Shown here: positions 1-12,300 of the stretch, piece by piece
Layout: each line of letters opens with the position of its first letter
Position numbering within the stretch: the stretch's first letter is position 1
DNA from: Aristolochia californica
Lineage: Eukaryota > Streptophyta > Magnoliopsida > Piperales > Aristolochiaceae
NCBI GenBank assembly: GCA_029961685.1
Contig: JARWKL010000005.1
Coordinates: 3,478,501 to 3,542,500 of the forward strand
Direction: 5' to 3'
Length of the DNA stretch: 64,000 nt
The notes under the pieces: model-generated
What the model was told of the DNA's origin: nothing
Database searches by the model: none
Seen by the model: only the letters and a program-made list of their open reading frames with translations
Made by a program: the position numbers and the translations under genes

Positions 1-843
1 TGAGACCTGAGGTTGGATCTATCGATGGGCGATAGGAGGACGTCTTTGGTTGTCGTTGATGACAATTACTTGATTTGCTAGCATTGGAGTGAGAATTGGC
101 TGGATTTGTTGAAGCTGGAAGTGGAGAGGAATAAGCTTGATGGACATGTAGCGAGAGTTCCTTGTTGATGAGTTTTGCATGTAGTTCTTCAAAAAAAATT
201 GGCGCGTCATGACCATTGATAATATCGACGAGTGGTTTGTAATCATCGTCGAGTCCATCCAAAAATTTTCTCAGTGAGATCCTCTACATCCATAGCTTTT
301 CCTAGGCCACAAGTTCATCGATACATGTTTTAATAAACTGTATATAATCGGTAATAGATTGAGATCCCTTAGCAGCATGCTTGAGTTGTTCCTTGATCTG
401 ATTAATGTGACTACCCGAAGGGCAGGCATAAGTGCACACCAGAGTATTCCAGGATTCATGAGAGGTCCTAGATTGAGTGATAAACGAAATGAGAGATGGC
501 ATGAGAGAGACGTCAAGAGCACCAAAAATCAGTTTGTCCTAACGAAGTTATGTATGGTATACGGGATTGGGAACAATGAGATTATTGACAATCTTTGTGG
601 TTGAGGGCGCAGGATGGGAACCATCAATGAACCTGAATAGATCATAACCGATAAGAATGACTTCCATCTGAAGCTTCTAGCAAAGATAATTAGTGGATGT
701 AATTTTGACAGAATTGTGATGTTAAGCACCATAAGAGGTTTGGTTGGGTCATGGGTATTTGGAATAGTGGTTTGAGTCTCTTCAAGAGCCATGAGGACAA
801 AGTCAGCCAGGGCTTCGAGAAGCAAGGTATTTTTTTCTTGCAC
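1..843 (-). pseudogene. Copia gag fragment (UBN2 type), decayed, cut by the window edge
   Basis: Reading the minus strand gives a Copia capsid (gag) region of the plant UBN2/Retrotran_gag_2 type. Recognisable pieces are the IGYDLFRFIDGS-like segment near 600-670, a block around 300-520 containing ESWNTL and SITDYIQFIKTCIDEL, and the FLDGLDDDYKPLVDII stretch near 220-270. The pieces lie in different frames and are broken by stops and small indels, so the copy is dead. Protease, integrase and RT would lie left of base 1. The PBS and LTR that follow on the right fit this orientation. Confidence 0.8.
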
Positions 844-1322
844 GTACGCAATTCACACGTGAGCTTGCACGAGCATTTAAAAAAACAAAGTTAGTACGAG
901 GGGAAAATAATTTCTCCCCTGAACTTAGGTTGCCCTGGTGTGGTTCTGTCGAGACAACGCACGGGGGGGTCTAGGCGGTGCTGGCGAAAATCTTTGGGAG
1001 TTGTTGGTGCGATTGTCATCGGAGCTAAGGGCTGCAGGCTACAACTTCGACAAAAGTTTTAGAGGAAAGCTTGAGCTATTTAGAGAGACGGAGAAGAGGG
1101 AGAGAAAAGTACCAGGTACTAGCGGTGACAACAGCAGTGGCGGCTTCGGACGGCCTTTGGGGTCCATCTGTGGTGGCGATTTCCAGCAACGACGAGCCTA
1201 CAACTATGGTGTTTCTGATTAATTGAGGCTCATATCAAGGTTTTTGACGGGGAGAAAGGATGAAGCAGCAACTTTGGAGAGCTCTCAACGACGGGAAGGG
1301 AAAAAGGATTGTTGAACGAGAA

Positions 1323-1619
1323 CTCTGATACCATATAGAAGAATCGGAAGACGGAAGTAATTTTTCATGTTTTTCATAGATGAGGAATAAGGTAATTATA
1401 CAAATTACAACATAGACCATAACAATTACAAAGATTACAACTCTTCAGCTATGTTTCGTAGTTGGATACAAGATTTACAGTTTGAGTTGGAGTATATCTT
1501 GAACTCGAGCAACCTTTATACTTATCTCTATTAATCAACTCTCTCTAGAAGCGTATATGCTTTTTTTGAAAAAAATAATGTATTGGAGATACTAGGAAAA
1601 TACAATTTCTCTATCAACA
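1323..1619 (-). mobile_element. Primer-binding site and 5' LTR of the decayed Copia element
   Basis: On the minus strand, 1333-1323 reads tggtatcagag, the standard Copia primer-binding site for initiator Met-tRNA. The LTR would run from 1619 (starting tgttgatag on the minus strand) to 1334, about 286 bp; its inner end has decayed from CA to TA. The 3' LTR is outside the window, so neither LTR identity nor target-site duplication can be measured. The outer border is inferred only from the TG start. Confidence 0.6.
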
Positions 1620-1984
1620 TTATTTTTTTACTCTCCTTGTTCCTTGCATCAACTCCTTTTCCTTCTTCTCTTATTTCATTAATTATATCTTTAATTTGAG
1701 GATTGATCACCTTTCACATGTATTAGTGCAGTTACTATAGATTCTCATAAGATCATGAAACTTTTTTTATCTTCCATAATGTGTACAATACTGAACTTAT
1801 GAAAAAATCACTCCTGTTTGTTCCACATGTAGTAAAAAACCACTCTTTTTCCTTTTAATTTTTGCCAAACCCATAGTTTGATGGTGTAAGTGCAACTTGA
1901 GCTGTCCCAATTACTCTCAAAGTAGAATTCTTAAAAGATAAAATAATAAGCAAACAACTATTACATAAATAGAGAATTAGTAGC
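1620..1984. other. AT-rich intergenic spacer
   Basis: No reading frame or repeat is recognised between the Copia LTR and the next LTR-like repeat. Confidence 0.5.
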
Positions 1985-3457
1985 ACTTGGTAGGTCAGGT
2001 GACATTTAAAGAGTGGGTGAATTGAGTATAAAATTAAAAAGTTTAAGTGTTTGGAGTGCAATAAATGAAATCTTAAACACAGATGCACACAACCACAATG
2101 AGGCAAAAAAATTTTGTTCTTGATGTTCCTTTAGTGGTAATCACCCCGCAAGAACTCTTGCTCTAGAAAAATTCACTAATTTTCTTTACTATCAAACTAC
2201 AAAGAAATCATCAACTCTCTTTTAGCCAAGTGTAGTACCCAACTACACTTATCCCAATCTTCCCTCAAGAGGTTTTCTTTTAACTAGATTTTGCATCTAG
2301 TGGGCACTTCCCTTTCATGACAATAAAAAAGAGAATGAAACTTACACCTTTCTATTGAAGAGATAAACAACTCCTAGTGAGATTCAAGCTCCAATCCTTT
2401 AAGTACATAAAATGAACTATGTAGAGCTTGCCAGAATTAGGAATGCCAATAGATATGAAGAGAATTTTAAAAATTGTGACAAATTTGAGGTTTTTTCTCA
2501 TACAATAGGCAAATTCAAAAATTTTGTCACAATTATTTTAGAAGGTTTTGGTATTCCAATAAATGTTCATTCAATTACTTTAGGACGAGTTTGGATCCCT
2601 ATTTATAAGTTTCCTACCGGAACTAACCATTGCTTACCATTGTATAAATAGTCACTCTTGAGGGATGATCTATCATACCTTTTCAATGATCAATCATTCG
2701 ACTCCAACAACTATACTTTTTCCTCCCCGAGGCCTATTGATCAAATATTTTGCAAAGTTTTAAAAATCTGAATTATCAATCATACTTTATAGCCATTGAT
2801 CAATCATGCTTTATACACTTGTTTGGTAGCTTTTTAGATAATCAATCATACCCATAAAAGATGATTGATCATGCTTTATAATTCTTGACTTGTAACATTT
2901 TTTATGATTGATGATTCTCATATAGAATAATCGATCATACTTTATGCTAAAGTTTTGTTGCATTCTGAATGATCCATCATATGTATAGGACAATAATCGA
3001 TCATACCTTTTTGTAGTATTACAATTAAGCTCTAAGCATGGGTTAGGAAAACTCAAGGGATTTATTATTTTTAAAACATTCGTATGAGATTTCAAAACAT
3101 AATTTTAAAAATCTTTTATGCTCTAATGCTCCAAAGCATACTTTTACCTTGGAATTTGAATTTGGATGGCTATCCTCATACATTGTTAGAGTTCTCAAGA
3201 TTCTCTATGAGACTTAGACTCTAAATCTTCAAGTTGTTATGCTTCCTTGTAAATGGTTCTTCAAGATGACTTGTTCTTCATTTGGACTAGGTCTTTTATT
3301 TTGATTTGGCTAGTTCTTCCTCATAGACCTTGATGTATATATCTCAAAAGCAATGTGTATTTCTTCATCCTGAAAATACTCAATTTACAATTATCAACTC
3401 CGTAATTTAAGTTTTATTATCATCAAAATCAAGGTCATGAATCAAAATAGGTCAACA
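1985..3457 (-). mobile_element. LTR-like repeat, copy 1 of the GATCGATCA-motif family
   Basis: This segment aligns along its length with 36452-37905 in the same orientation and with 3525-5598 in opposite orientation. Shared blocks include a gagtgggtgaattgag-type end (about 2010), the ttgatgttcctttagtggtaatcacc block (2118), the ccaagtgtagtacccaactacac block (2226) and a cttacacctttc block (2341). On the minus strand it begins tgttgacctattttg at 3457. Between 2680 and 3010 it carries about ten variants of TGATCAATCATACTTTATA. No coding region is present. The left border is approximate. Confidence 0.65.
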
Positions 3458-3524
3458 ATTTTTCCCTTCTTCATGATGACAAAACTTAGCATATGAAAAA
3501 TGAAAGCTCTCCTAACTTTATACA

Positions 3525-5598
3525 TGTTGTTAACCTAGATTGACTCTCATCCAGATTTTGATCACAATAAAAATTAATTGAGCTAATAATTATAAATTAA
3601 TCATTTCAAATGCTACATCTTCAAGAAGCACAATTTCAACGGTCTTTGCAAAGAAATTGATAAATTCATCTCAAGACCTCAAACTCAAAGAAGTGTCAAG
3701 TCATCTTAAAGAAGTACCTATAAGAAGTTTGAAGACTTGAATACTAGAGTCAAATCATGTAGAAACATCTCAAAAACTCTAATTTATAATAATAGTCTAT
3801 GCATATTAATGTTTAGTACCTTCAATCCGAAGGTACATAAGATTTTTAGAAAAAAATTCTTTTCAAAATCGTGTTTAGCCAATGCATACTAATGTTTAGT
3901 ACTTGATAGAATACTTTAGGACAATTTTTATCATGCTTAGAAACCATTTCAAAATACTGGCAATTGGCATTATTGATCATCCAACGTGATCGATCACCCA
4001 AAGTGCAGTCTGGCAAGCAATATAAAGCATAATCGATCAACCTAACTAACTTGATAAATAATATAAAAAGTGTCTGTTGAAAGATGGGCTTCTGCTCACA
4101 CGACCAAGGAAAACCCACATATCTAAGAGTATTATAAGATGGGCCACACGACCAAGGAAGACCCACAAGATGGGCCCAAGCACATAAGAAATAGGACCCA
4201 CCATGTTGACCACGAGCTAACATCCTCATCACATAAGTTGGAAGATAAAAAAAGACTCACAAAGATAACCACAAGCTGACATCTTTATCTTATGGTCACG
4301 TCATAGAAGAGTTTTAGTTTGAGTTATGTTTGTCTTCTATTTATATTGAGTTAATTAATTATGCTAAGGTTTATCCTTAAGTGTTAGAGTTTGGGTGTAA
4401 TTGGGACAAATGTAGTTTTATTGTAATTAGACTCTACTACCTTCCTCTATTATAAATATAGGTTCATATACTCTGATTATAATAAGTTAATGACGTCAAT
4501 GATATATTTCTCTTTTCCATAAATTCAACACTGCCAAAATGAGCTATAAAGCATGATCGATTATTTGCACTGGATTTGACTGATCATACTAAGTCTAAGC
4601 ATAATGAATTATAAAATATGATTGATTATAACAACTAGCTTGAGCGACTAAATAAAAGCATGCGAAAAGAGGCATAAAACATGACCACTCATACCCCTTT
4701 ATATAATCGATCATACTAACTTTTGCACTACTGTTAGGACTGTAAAGCATGATTGATTAATCGGGTAGGATTGATTGATCAATAACGTTTTTCGTTAAGG
4801 TACAAAAACTGTTGATCGATGCTATGTTCGATCAACAAGCCTAGCAAATAAAAAAATATAGTCATTACACATGATTGATTGATCAAGGTGTTTGTCAACT
4901 TTTTTGAATGGCTAAATAACTGCTAGTTTAGTTAAAAATCTTATACATAACCCATCAAACGTCCTTTACACAACTGATTGAGCATTTACTTGAAAACCAA
5001 AAGTATTCAATATCCATTTACTTGAAATTCTTACTCAAGCCTACTTCTGAGAGAAAAGAACCTGATTTTGTATTTGCTTTCAAATCTTTCGACTTTCTTT
5101 TTATCCTACTATTTTCAAGCTCCATCAAATTCTCTCTTATGTCAAAAGGATTGGAGACTTGGATCTCACTAGGAAAAGGCTGATTCTCTTATTCAAGGAT
5201 ATAAATTTTCTTTTTCTTTTGTATTTCACTTTAAAATTTTGTTGAGGTTTTCTAAAACCTCAAATCTAGAAAGGGAAGACCCATTAGAGTTAGAATGTAA
5301 TTGTATATCTCTTTGGGAGAGTTTGTAATAGTATAATAGGGTATTACACTTGGTTTAACGAGAGTCAAGATCTCTTTGAGATTGTAATTTCCAGATAATA
5401 GAGAAATTAGTGGAATTTTTCCGAGTAAAGGTTCTTAGGCGGTGATTAACAATAGGAAAATATCTAGAAAAAATCTTTGTATTCTTTTGTGGTGTGTTCT
5501 TATTTACTTTATTACTTGCATTAATTTTCATTAAGCACTAAAATTTTATTTTGTATATTTCAATTCATCCCCCTCTTGAGAAACTTCCTGGGCCAACA
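3525..5598 (+). mobile_element. LTR-like repeat, copy 2, inverted relative to copy 1 and followed by a degenerate PBS
   Basis: It begins tgttgttaacctagattgac at 3525 and ends ccaaca at 5598. It is followed by attattatcaaaacagg, a degenerate form of the tggtatcagagcagg primer site. The block near 5340-5450 (gtattacacttggtttaacgag, then ggcggtgattaac) is the reverse complement of the matching block of copy 1. Its extra length over the 1.45-kb copy at 36452 is mostly explained by a nested LTR at 4075-4530 and a local 83-bp duplication near 3800-3902. It lies head to head with copy 1, only 67 bp away. Confidence 0.65.
4075..4530 (+). mobile_element. Probable solo LTR nested in LTR copy 2
   Basis: The 456-bp block runs from tgttgaaagatggg to ataaattcaaca, with TG...CA ends, complementary termini and a TATA-like tattataaatatagg near 4449. 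Flanking pentamers gtgtc and ctgcc match at only 3 of 5 positions, so a target-site duplication is weak. Removing it brings the host LTR close to the length of its relatives. Strand is guessed from the TATA-like motif. Confidence 0.5.
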
Positions 5599-5759
5599 AT
5601 TATTATCAAAACAGGCCATTAAGCTTTTGAAATCAAAACCTTACTTGATTTCATCAAAATAATTCATCCCCCTCTTGAGAAACTACCTGGGCTAACAATT
5701 ATTATCAAAACAAGCCATTAAGCTTTTGAAATCAAAACCTTACTTGATTTCATCAAAAT
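5562..5759 (+). repeat. 99-bp tandem duplication across the LTR/PBS junction
   Basis: Two head-to-tail units, 5562-5660 and 5661-5759, differ at three of 99 positions. Each starts aattcatccccctcttgag and includes the LTR end and the degenerate primer-binding site. Confidence 0.9.
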
Positions 5760-6308
5760 ATTTCAATGGCATTTCAAGATAAAAGGCTCCTTTCTGTCTA
5801 TCTATCTATCTCTTGGGACAGGAGAGAAAATACCAAGGGAGAGAAAGGAGAGGAAAAAAAAGAAGAAGAGGTGTATAGACGAATTTGAGCTAAGAGGAAG
5901 TAGCTTGAATTCTCTACTCCATACCTTGAGACTATATTTATAGTTATGTGGAGATGTTTACAATGATTATAATGCCCTTAGGGCTACACGTTTCAAAAGG
6001 AAAAAAAAAACATAAGAGGATATACACTAACTTACATAATTATAATTCTATGCCATCTCTATAAAAATTCTCGTTATTTACTAGCCATACCACCTCTACA
6101 CACATGGCTATTAGGGTTTCTCCTTATTTGCTAAAAGTACTTTGGGTCGGCCCGTCAGGTATCCACATTAGAATGAAATTCTTCTTCTAATCCACTGGGC
6201 CTTGCTCCGTATGCCAACATTTACATAGCTATCCAGCTTCTGCGTTCAGAAATCTCTGCTCTCTCGTCTTTGCTTTGAGGTTTAGCAGTTGCATTTCCCT
6301 CCAAAACC
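5760..6308 (+). promoter_or_regulatory. Upstream region and 5' leader of U2B''
   Basis: Region between the LTR debris and the U2B'' start codon. It contains a short tctatctatctatctc microsatellite (about 5796-5812) and purine-rich runs at 5820-5870. The last 70 bp are pyrimidine-rich and look like a 5' UTR. No promoter element is convincing enough to name. Confidence 0.4.
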
Positions 6309-9300
6309 ATGCTCTCAGCAGATGTTCCTCCGAACCAAACCATTTACGTCAGAAATCTCAATGAGAAGGTGAAGAAAGAAGGTATCCTCGCCCCCGTCCT
6401 TCTCCGTCCTCAAAATTCTCTTACCTTGTCCTGCAATTCATCTTAGGGTTTTGGATAGCTTAATTTCGAACTTGTATTTCTGCCTATTATTCTTTTTTGA
6501 TAATAACCTAATGTCATTGATGGGTTTCTTTAACGGAGTTTTGCTTTAAGTGAGCAGCTGTCGAATCCGGTTTCCGTTTAAGTGTTAGGTCTGAGTTGTT
6601 AGATTGTTAAGATTTCGAAATGTACGTTGTCAGTGCTCGAAGGAGAGGGAACATCCAGCATTCCATCGGGATCACTTGTCTACGGATGCATATCATCTTC
6701 GGTTTCCGGTGTAAATCTCTCTGATTTCAGAGAGGTTTTTCAGTATATTCAAAACTCTCATACCCAATTTACAGTTTCCGTCGGGTTTTAGAAACCCTAT
6801 TCGAAAAGGAAGAGGAAGGCAGAAATTACAAGTATGCCCTTGGACCAGAATTTACAAGTATGCCCTTGGACCAAAGAAAAAGACACATATGCCCCTGTAC
6901 ATATACATATTTACATTAACACCCCCCCTCAAACTTATGAAGGGGCAAGTAACATAAGTTTGCCTATGAGATGATGAAAACGAGCAACTGGATGCGATTT
7001 GGTGAAGACGTCCGCAAGTTGAGAGGTGGAGGAAACATGGGGCAAGGTGAGAGAGCCTTGTAAGTAGTGATGCCGCACAAAGTGACAATCAATCTCAATA
7101 TGTTTCGTACGCTCATGAAAAACCGGATTCTTGGCAATCTGAATGGCACTTTGATTATCACAAAACATAGGGGTAGCAGACAGTTGAGGAAAGCCAAGTT
7201 CTTCAAGTAAGCGGCGAAACCAAATTAACTCAGCAGCAGTGGTGGCCATAGCCCGATATTCTGCCTCGGCAGAAGAGCGAGAGACTACAAATTGTTTCTT
7301 ACTTTTCCAAGCCACCAAAGAATTCCCAAGAAAGATACAATACCCAGTAGTAGATTTGCGATCTGTCGGATCACCAGCCCAATCAGCATCAGAATAACCA
7401 GAGAGAACCAAATCAGAGGTGGAAGACATAAGTAAGCCATGATGCACAGTGCCACGTAAGTAGCGTAAGATACGGAGAACTGCTGTCCAATGAGTGGTAC
7501 GGGGGGCGGAGGCAAACTGACTAACCACATGAACAACATAGGTAATATCAGGACGGGTTACCGTCAAGTAAACTAGGGACCCAACTACCTCTCTGTATCG
7601 GGTAACATCTGACAACAAGTCACCATCTGTAGGGCTAAGGCGATGATTGAGTTCAATGGGAGAATCTACAACCCGATCATCTGTCAATCCTGCTCAACTG
7701 ATCACCTCAGAGATGTATTTGGATTGAGACAAAATATAACCTTCAGGAGAATAGGCAACCTCAATACCCAAAAAATACCGTAAATACCCAAGATCCTTCA
7801 TTTCAAAGAGAGAGTGAAGGTGTCGTTTAAGGTTGGCAATGCCAGCTTCATCATCACCAGTCACAATCATATCATCAACATAGAGAAGGACCACAATATG
7901 TCCCACAACAGTTTTACGAATGAACATGGCAGAATCATAGTTGGAAGCAACAAAGCCAAGCCGGATCAAGGAGGAACTGAACTTCGCAAACCAAGCACGG
8001 GGAGCTTGTTTGAGACCATATAAAGCCCGTCGAAGGCGGTAAACATAACCAGCAGGATGAGGAAGACCTGGTGGTGGCCGCATATATACCTCCTCGGTCA
8101 AATCGCCATTTAAGAAAGCATTTTTAACATCCATTTGATGAAGATGCCATTTTTGAACTGCTGCAATAGAAATCAAGGTGCGAATAGTCTTCATTTGAGC
8201 AACTGGAGCAAAAGTCTCATCATAATCAAGTCCTTCTGTTTGGGAGAACCCTTTTGCAACTAACCGAGCTTTGTAGCGCTCAAGTGTACCATCAGATTGA
8301 GTTTTGATTTTGAAAATCCATTTACAACCAATAGCATGCTTACCGGGAGGAAGTTGAACCAACTCCTAGGTACCTGTTTGGTGCAGGGCTGTGAGCTCAT
8401 CATTAATAGCTTGTCGCCAATTTGCATCGGATACAGCTTCCTTATATGACTTAGGCTCAACAAAAGAATGAATCTTAGACAAAAAGGTTAGATAGGGTGA
8501 AGAGAGCACATAGGAAGAGGGACTATACCTCTGAGGGGGACGGCGAACACGAGTGGAAACTCGAGGGGTGGCAAGATGCGGATCACCAGAGTCCAGAGAG
8601 TCGAGAGGGAGAGGCGCCATAGGAGAAGGTAAGTCAGTACCTGCATGTGACTGTTGTGAAGGCATAGTAGAGGAGACCTCCGGATGGAGGGGTGAGTCAG
8701 TGGACGGATGGTGAATGAGTAACTGGTCATCATGGGGCTCATCAGGCACAAATGGATCAATGTGTAACAATTCTGTATTATGCAAATCAGGAGTAGACAA
8801 CGGAATCCGAAAGTAACAGAACTGTTCCAAAAACTTAACATTGCGAGAAACAAAAAGTCTACCAGACTCAGGATGATAACATCGGTATCCTTTTTGACCA
8901 AAACCATAACCTAGAAACACACACAATGTAGATTTGGCAGATAATTTAGTGCGATAGGAAGGGGGTAATAAAACAAAGCAGGCACAACCAAAAACTCGCA
9001 AGTGATCATAGGTAGGACGAACACCATACAACCGTTCAAAAGGAGAGATACTGCCAGAAACAAATGACGGAATGCGATTTATCAAATAAGTGGCAGTATG
9101 AAGGGCTTCCCCCCAAAATTCAGAAGGGACAGAGGCATGGAGCAGTAAAGAGCGAGCAGTTTCAATAAGATGACGATGTTTACGTTCTGCAACACCATTC
9201 TGTTGAGGTGTGTAAGGACAAGACAACTGATGAATAGTGCCCTCAGACTTCAGAAAATCATTCAATAAAGATGACATATATTCACCACCCGAATCAGAGC

Positions 9301-12300
9301 GAAAAAATTTTATGTGAGTGGAAAAATGGGTTCGCACCATAGCACAAAATTGAACATAAATAGAATAGAAGTCTGATTTCCTATGCATAAGAAATATCCA
9401 AGAGAAACAAGTAAAATCATCGACAAGCAATGCATAATATCGAGCCCCACCTTTTGTGGATACAGGTGCGGGTCCCCAAACATCAGAGTGAACAAGATCA
9501 AAGGGAGAGGAGGTAACTGAGTGACTCAATGTAAAGGGTAAATGACATTGTTTGCCAAGATTACAACCAACACAATCACGAAGAGGGGAAGATTTAATAG
9601 TAGAGTCTAACATATTGTGTTTGATCATAAACTGTAAACGAGAAGCAGAGACATGTCCTAAACGAGTATGCCATAAGTAAAAAGAGTTATCTACAAAAAG
9701 TAAATCTTGCAACATGGATTGAACTGAAAAACTAGACACCTGCAAAGATACTGGCAATTTTAAATCATCAAGCAAGTAAAGACCACCTTCTCTATGGCCT
9801 ATCCCAATCTGCCTCCCGGACTGGCGATCCTGTATAAGACAATGATCAGAAGCAAAGGTAATGGTGAGACCCAAATCAGTAAGTTTGCCAATTGAAAGAA
9901 GGTTAACAGCTAGATGGGGAACATAGAAAACATTAGATAAAGACCAAGTAGGGTGAGTGACAGTTCCAACCGAGGCTAGTGGCATGGGAGAGCCATTAGC
10001 CGCTTGGATGTTAACTGGGTGAGAAGGCTTAACACAATCATGTAAAAGAGACAAGTGGGGTGTCATATGGTGTGTGGCTCCAGAATCTAAGATCCATTTA
10101 TGAGTGTCACTGGGGCCAGCCAAACAAGAGATACCTGTATGAGATGCAAATTGAGTACTGAGAGCAGACGATTTGCTAAGAATGCGAGTGAGCTCGGCAG
10201 CTAATGATGAGAGGTCAGACGTAGAATCACTGCTGGTGGGAGCTGGGGCAGAAGATGCATCTGAACTATCCAAAGATCCAATGGCAGCAGATGGACGAAA
10301 ACCTTTATGCGGAGGTGGACGACTGAAGGCATGATGTGGTGCAGATTTGAAATGGCCTTGATTGTGACGACTAGAGGCATGATGTTGTGAAGGTTTGACA
10401 TTGCCTTGAATTTTATTGTTGCTTTGCAGTGAGGGACACTGGTGTTTCCAATGACCTTTACCATGACAGTAGGAACATTCATCTTGTGGAATTGGCACTT
10501 TTGGCTTCCCTGATGATTGATGAGTATGAAAGTGTGTTCCAAAACCAAGTATGCCCCCTGATGATTGAGTATGAGAGTGCGTTCCAGAGACCAGTACGTG
10601 TGACATATCTGGTGATGATGTCTTACTGGAAGAAATCCCACCTAAAGACCTCAATCGTGTTTCTTCAGCCAACAATTCAGATACAACTGCAGACAAGGTG
10701 GGTAGCGGAGCTCTATGGATCATAGATCCTCGTATCAGTTCAAAATCATTGCGAATAGCCATAAGAAAGTCGATAAGCTTGCGATCATCACATGCTCGGG
10801 TATATTCAGGGAGCTTCCGAAAGGAGGGTGGATCCATCATATATAGTTGATCCCACAGAGGAGTCATAAACGAGTAAAATTCTTGAATTGTACGATCACC
10901 TTGCTTAGCAGACCGAAGTTCTGTCTCAATTTGATACCTTTTGGCAAAGTTTGTCTGTTCATACAGAGCTTCCAAATAGTCCCATATTTCTTTTGCAGTC
11001 TCATACTTCAACAGTTGCAAACTGATAGACTGATCCACTGAGTTGTTGATCCAAGTGATGATCTTTGCATTATCAGTCAATCACTTCTTATTTTCTTTGA
11101 TGAAGTCATTGGATGTAAGTTCTGGAGCAGTAATACTTCCATTAATGTAATCCCAGAGGTCTTTTCCAATTAGAAAATTTCGCATCACAAACTTCCAGAG
11201 TGAGTAATTACTCCCATTTAACCGGACAGAAATGACCTTCATATCCTGACTAATTGAATCCATATATAGGTAATTCCAAACTGAAACCAGCTCTCAGCCC
11301 AGCCACTATAAGCACCTTCCCTCACAAACACAAATCTATATCACAGTTTCTCAAAATTAATATTACTAGGACTTCAAGCACCACCAATAGAGGTATGTCC
11401 GAAACCCACTCTAAGACCCCAAAATCAACCAATTTCAATGTTAAGCCTACTGCAGAAATTTTTTAGAATTCCACGAGTCCGTAATGCCTTCCACGGACAG
11501 AAATCGCACAGGTGAATACCAAAGGTCGACGAGACAGAGCAAACAAGCTGTAAATATCCGAGAAATGGAGAGGAACCAACCTTTGTGGGCGCCGAAACGA
11601 GGATTCAACTCACGATAGGGCGTGTTCGGGGTGGCGAGAGGTCTTTAAGCACCAGGGATCACCGGGCGAGGAGCAGACGACCGGCGTGACAGTATCAGAC
11701 GAACAGAACGAGCACAAACCGAGCAAATAAAAAAAATTTCGAGTGCGAGAGCAACCAAACCACCTTAGACTAAAAAATCGAAGCGAAATCGCGTGATTTC
11801 CCGCTCTGATACCATGTAAATCTCTCTGATTTCAGAGAGGTTTTTCAGTATATTCAAAACTCTCACACCCAATTTACAGTTTCCGTCGGGTTTTAGAAAC
11901 CCTATTCGAAAAGGAAGAGGAAAGCAGAAATTACAAGTATGCCCTTGGACCAGAATTTACAAGTATGCCCTTGGACCAAAGAAAAAGACACATATGCCCC
12001 TGTACATATACATATTTACATTAACATCCGGATTGACTTGTTCTTTTCGTCCCTTATTGAGCATTTCTTATCATTTATCCCCGTTGAATGAAAGAGACAT
12101 CTTCTGTGCATTGATATGTCTGTTTCTTGAGAATGCTATTGTTTTCGTTTTATCAGGTCGCCCACGAAGGAGATGAACGAGTTGGTTTTGCATATTAAGT
12201 TCTTAATATTTGCTTAGAATAACAAATGACAAAAACAAATGAAAGGAAATATAAATTCTAGAAAGTAGCCAATCGGCATGAATAGACAGACTATAAGCTG

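Larger units (their letters stand above)
6705..12031 (-). mobile_element. Complete Copia LTR retrotransposon in U2B'' intron 1, antisense to the gene
   Basis: LTRs are 6710-6921 and 11815-12026, each 212 bp, and differ at two positions, both transitions. A 5-bp target-site duplication tccgg lies at 6705-6709 and 12027-12031. On the minus strand the 5' LTR is followed by tggtatcagagc (11814-11803), the Met-tRNA primer site, and a G-rich polypurine tract lies against the 3' LTR at about 6922-6929. Gag-pol runs from 11263 to 6935 in one frame. The near-identical LTRs indicate recent insertion. Its antisense orientation keeps its own polyadenylation signals off the gene's sense strand. Confidence 0.97.

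Noticed and set aside
2680..4890. CRISPR-like array from repeated GATCGATCA words
   Set aside because: Spacing is irregular, repeats are short and degenerate, and the context is a plant LTR.
6935..11263. Frameshifted Copia with separate gag and pol frames
   Set aside because: All segments are in one frame; the apparent splits are single in-frame stop codons.
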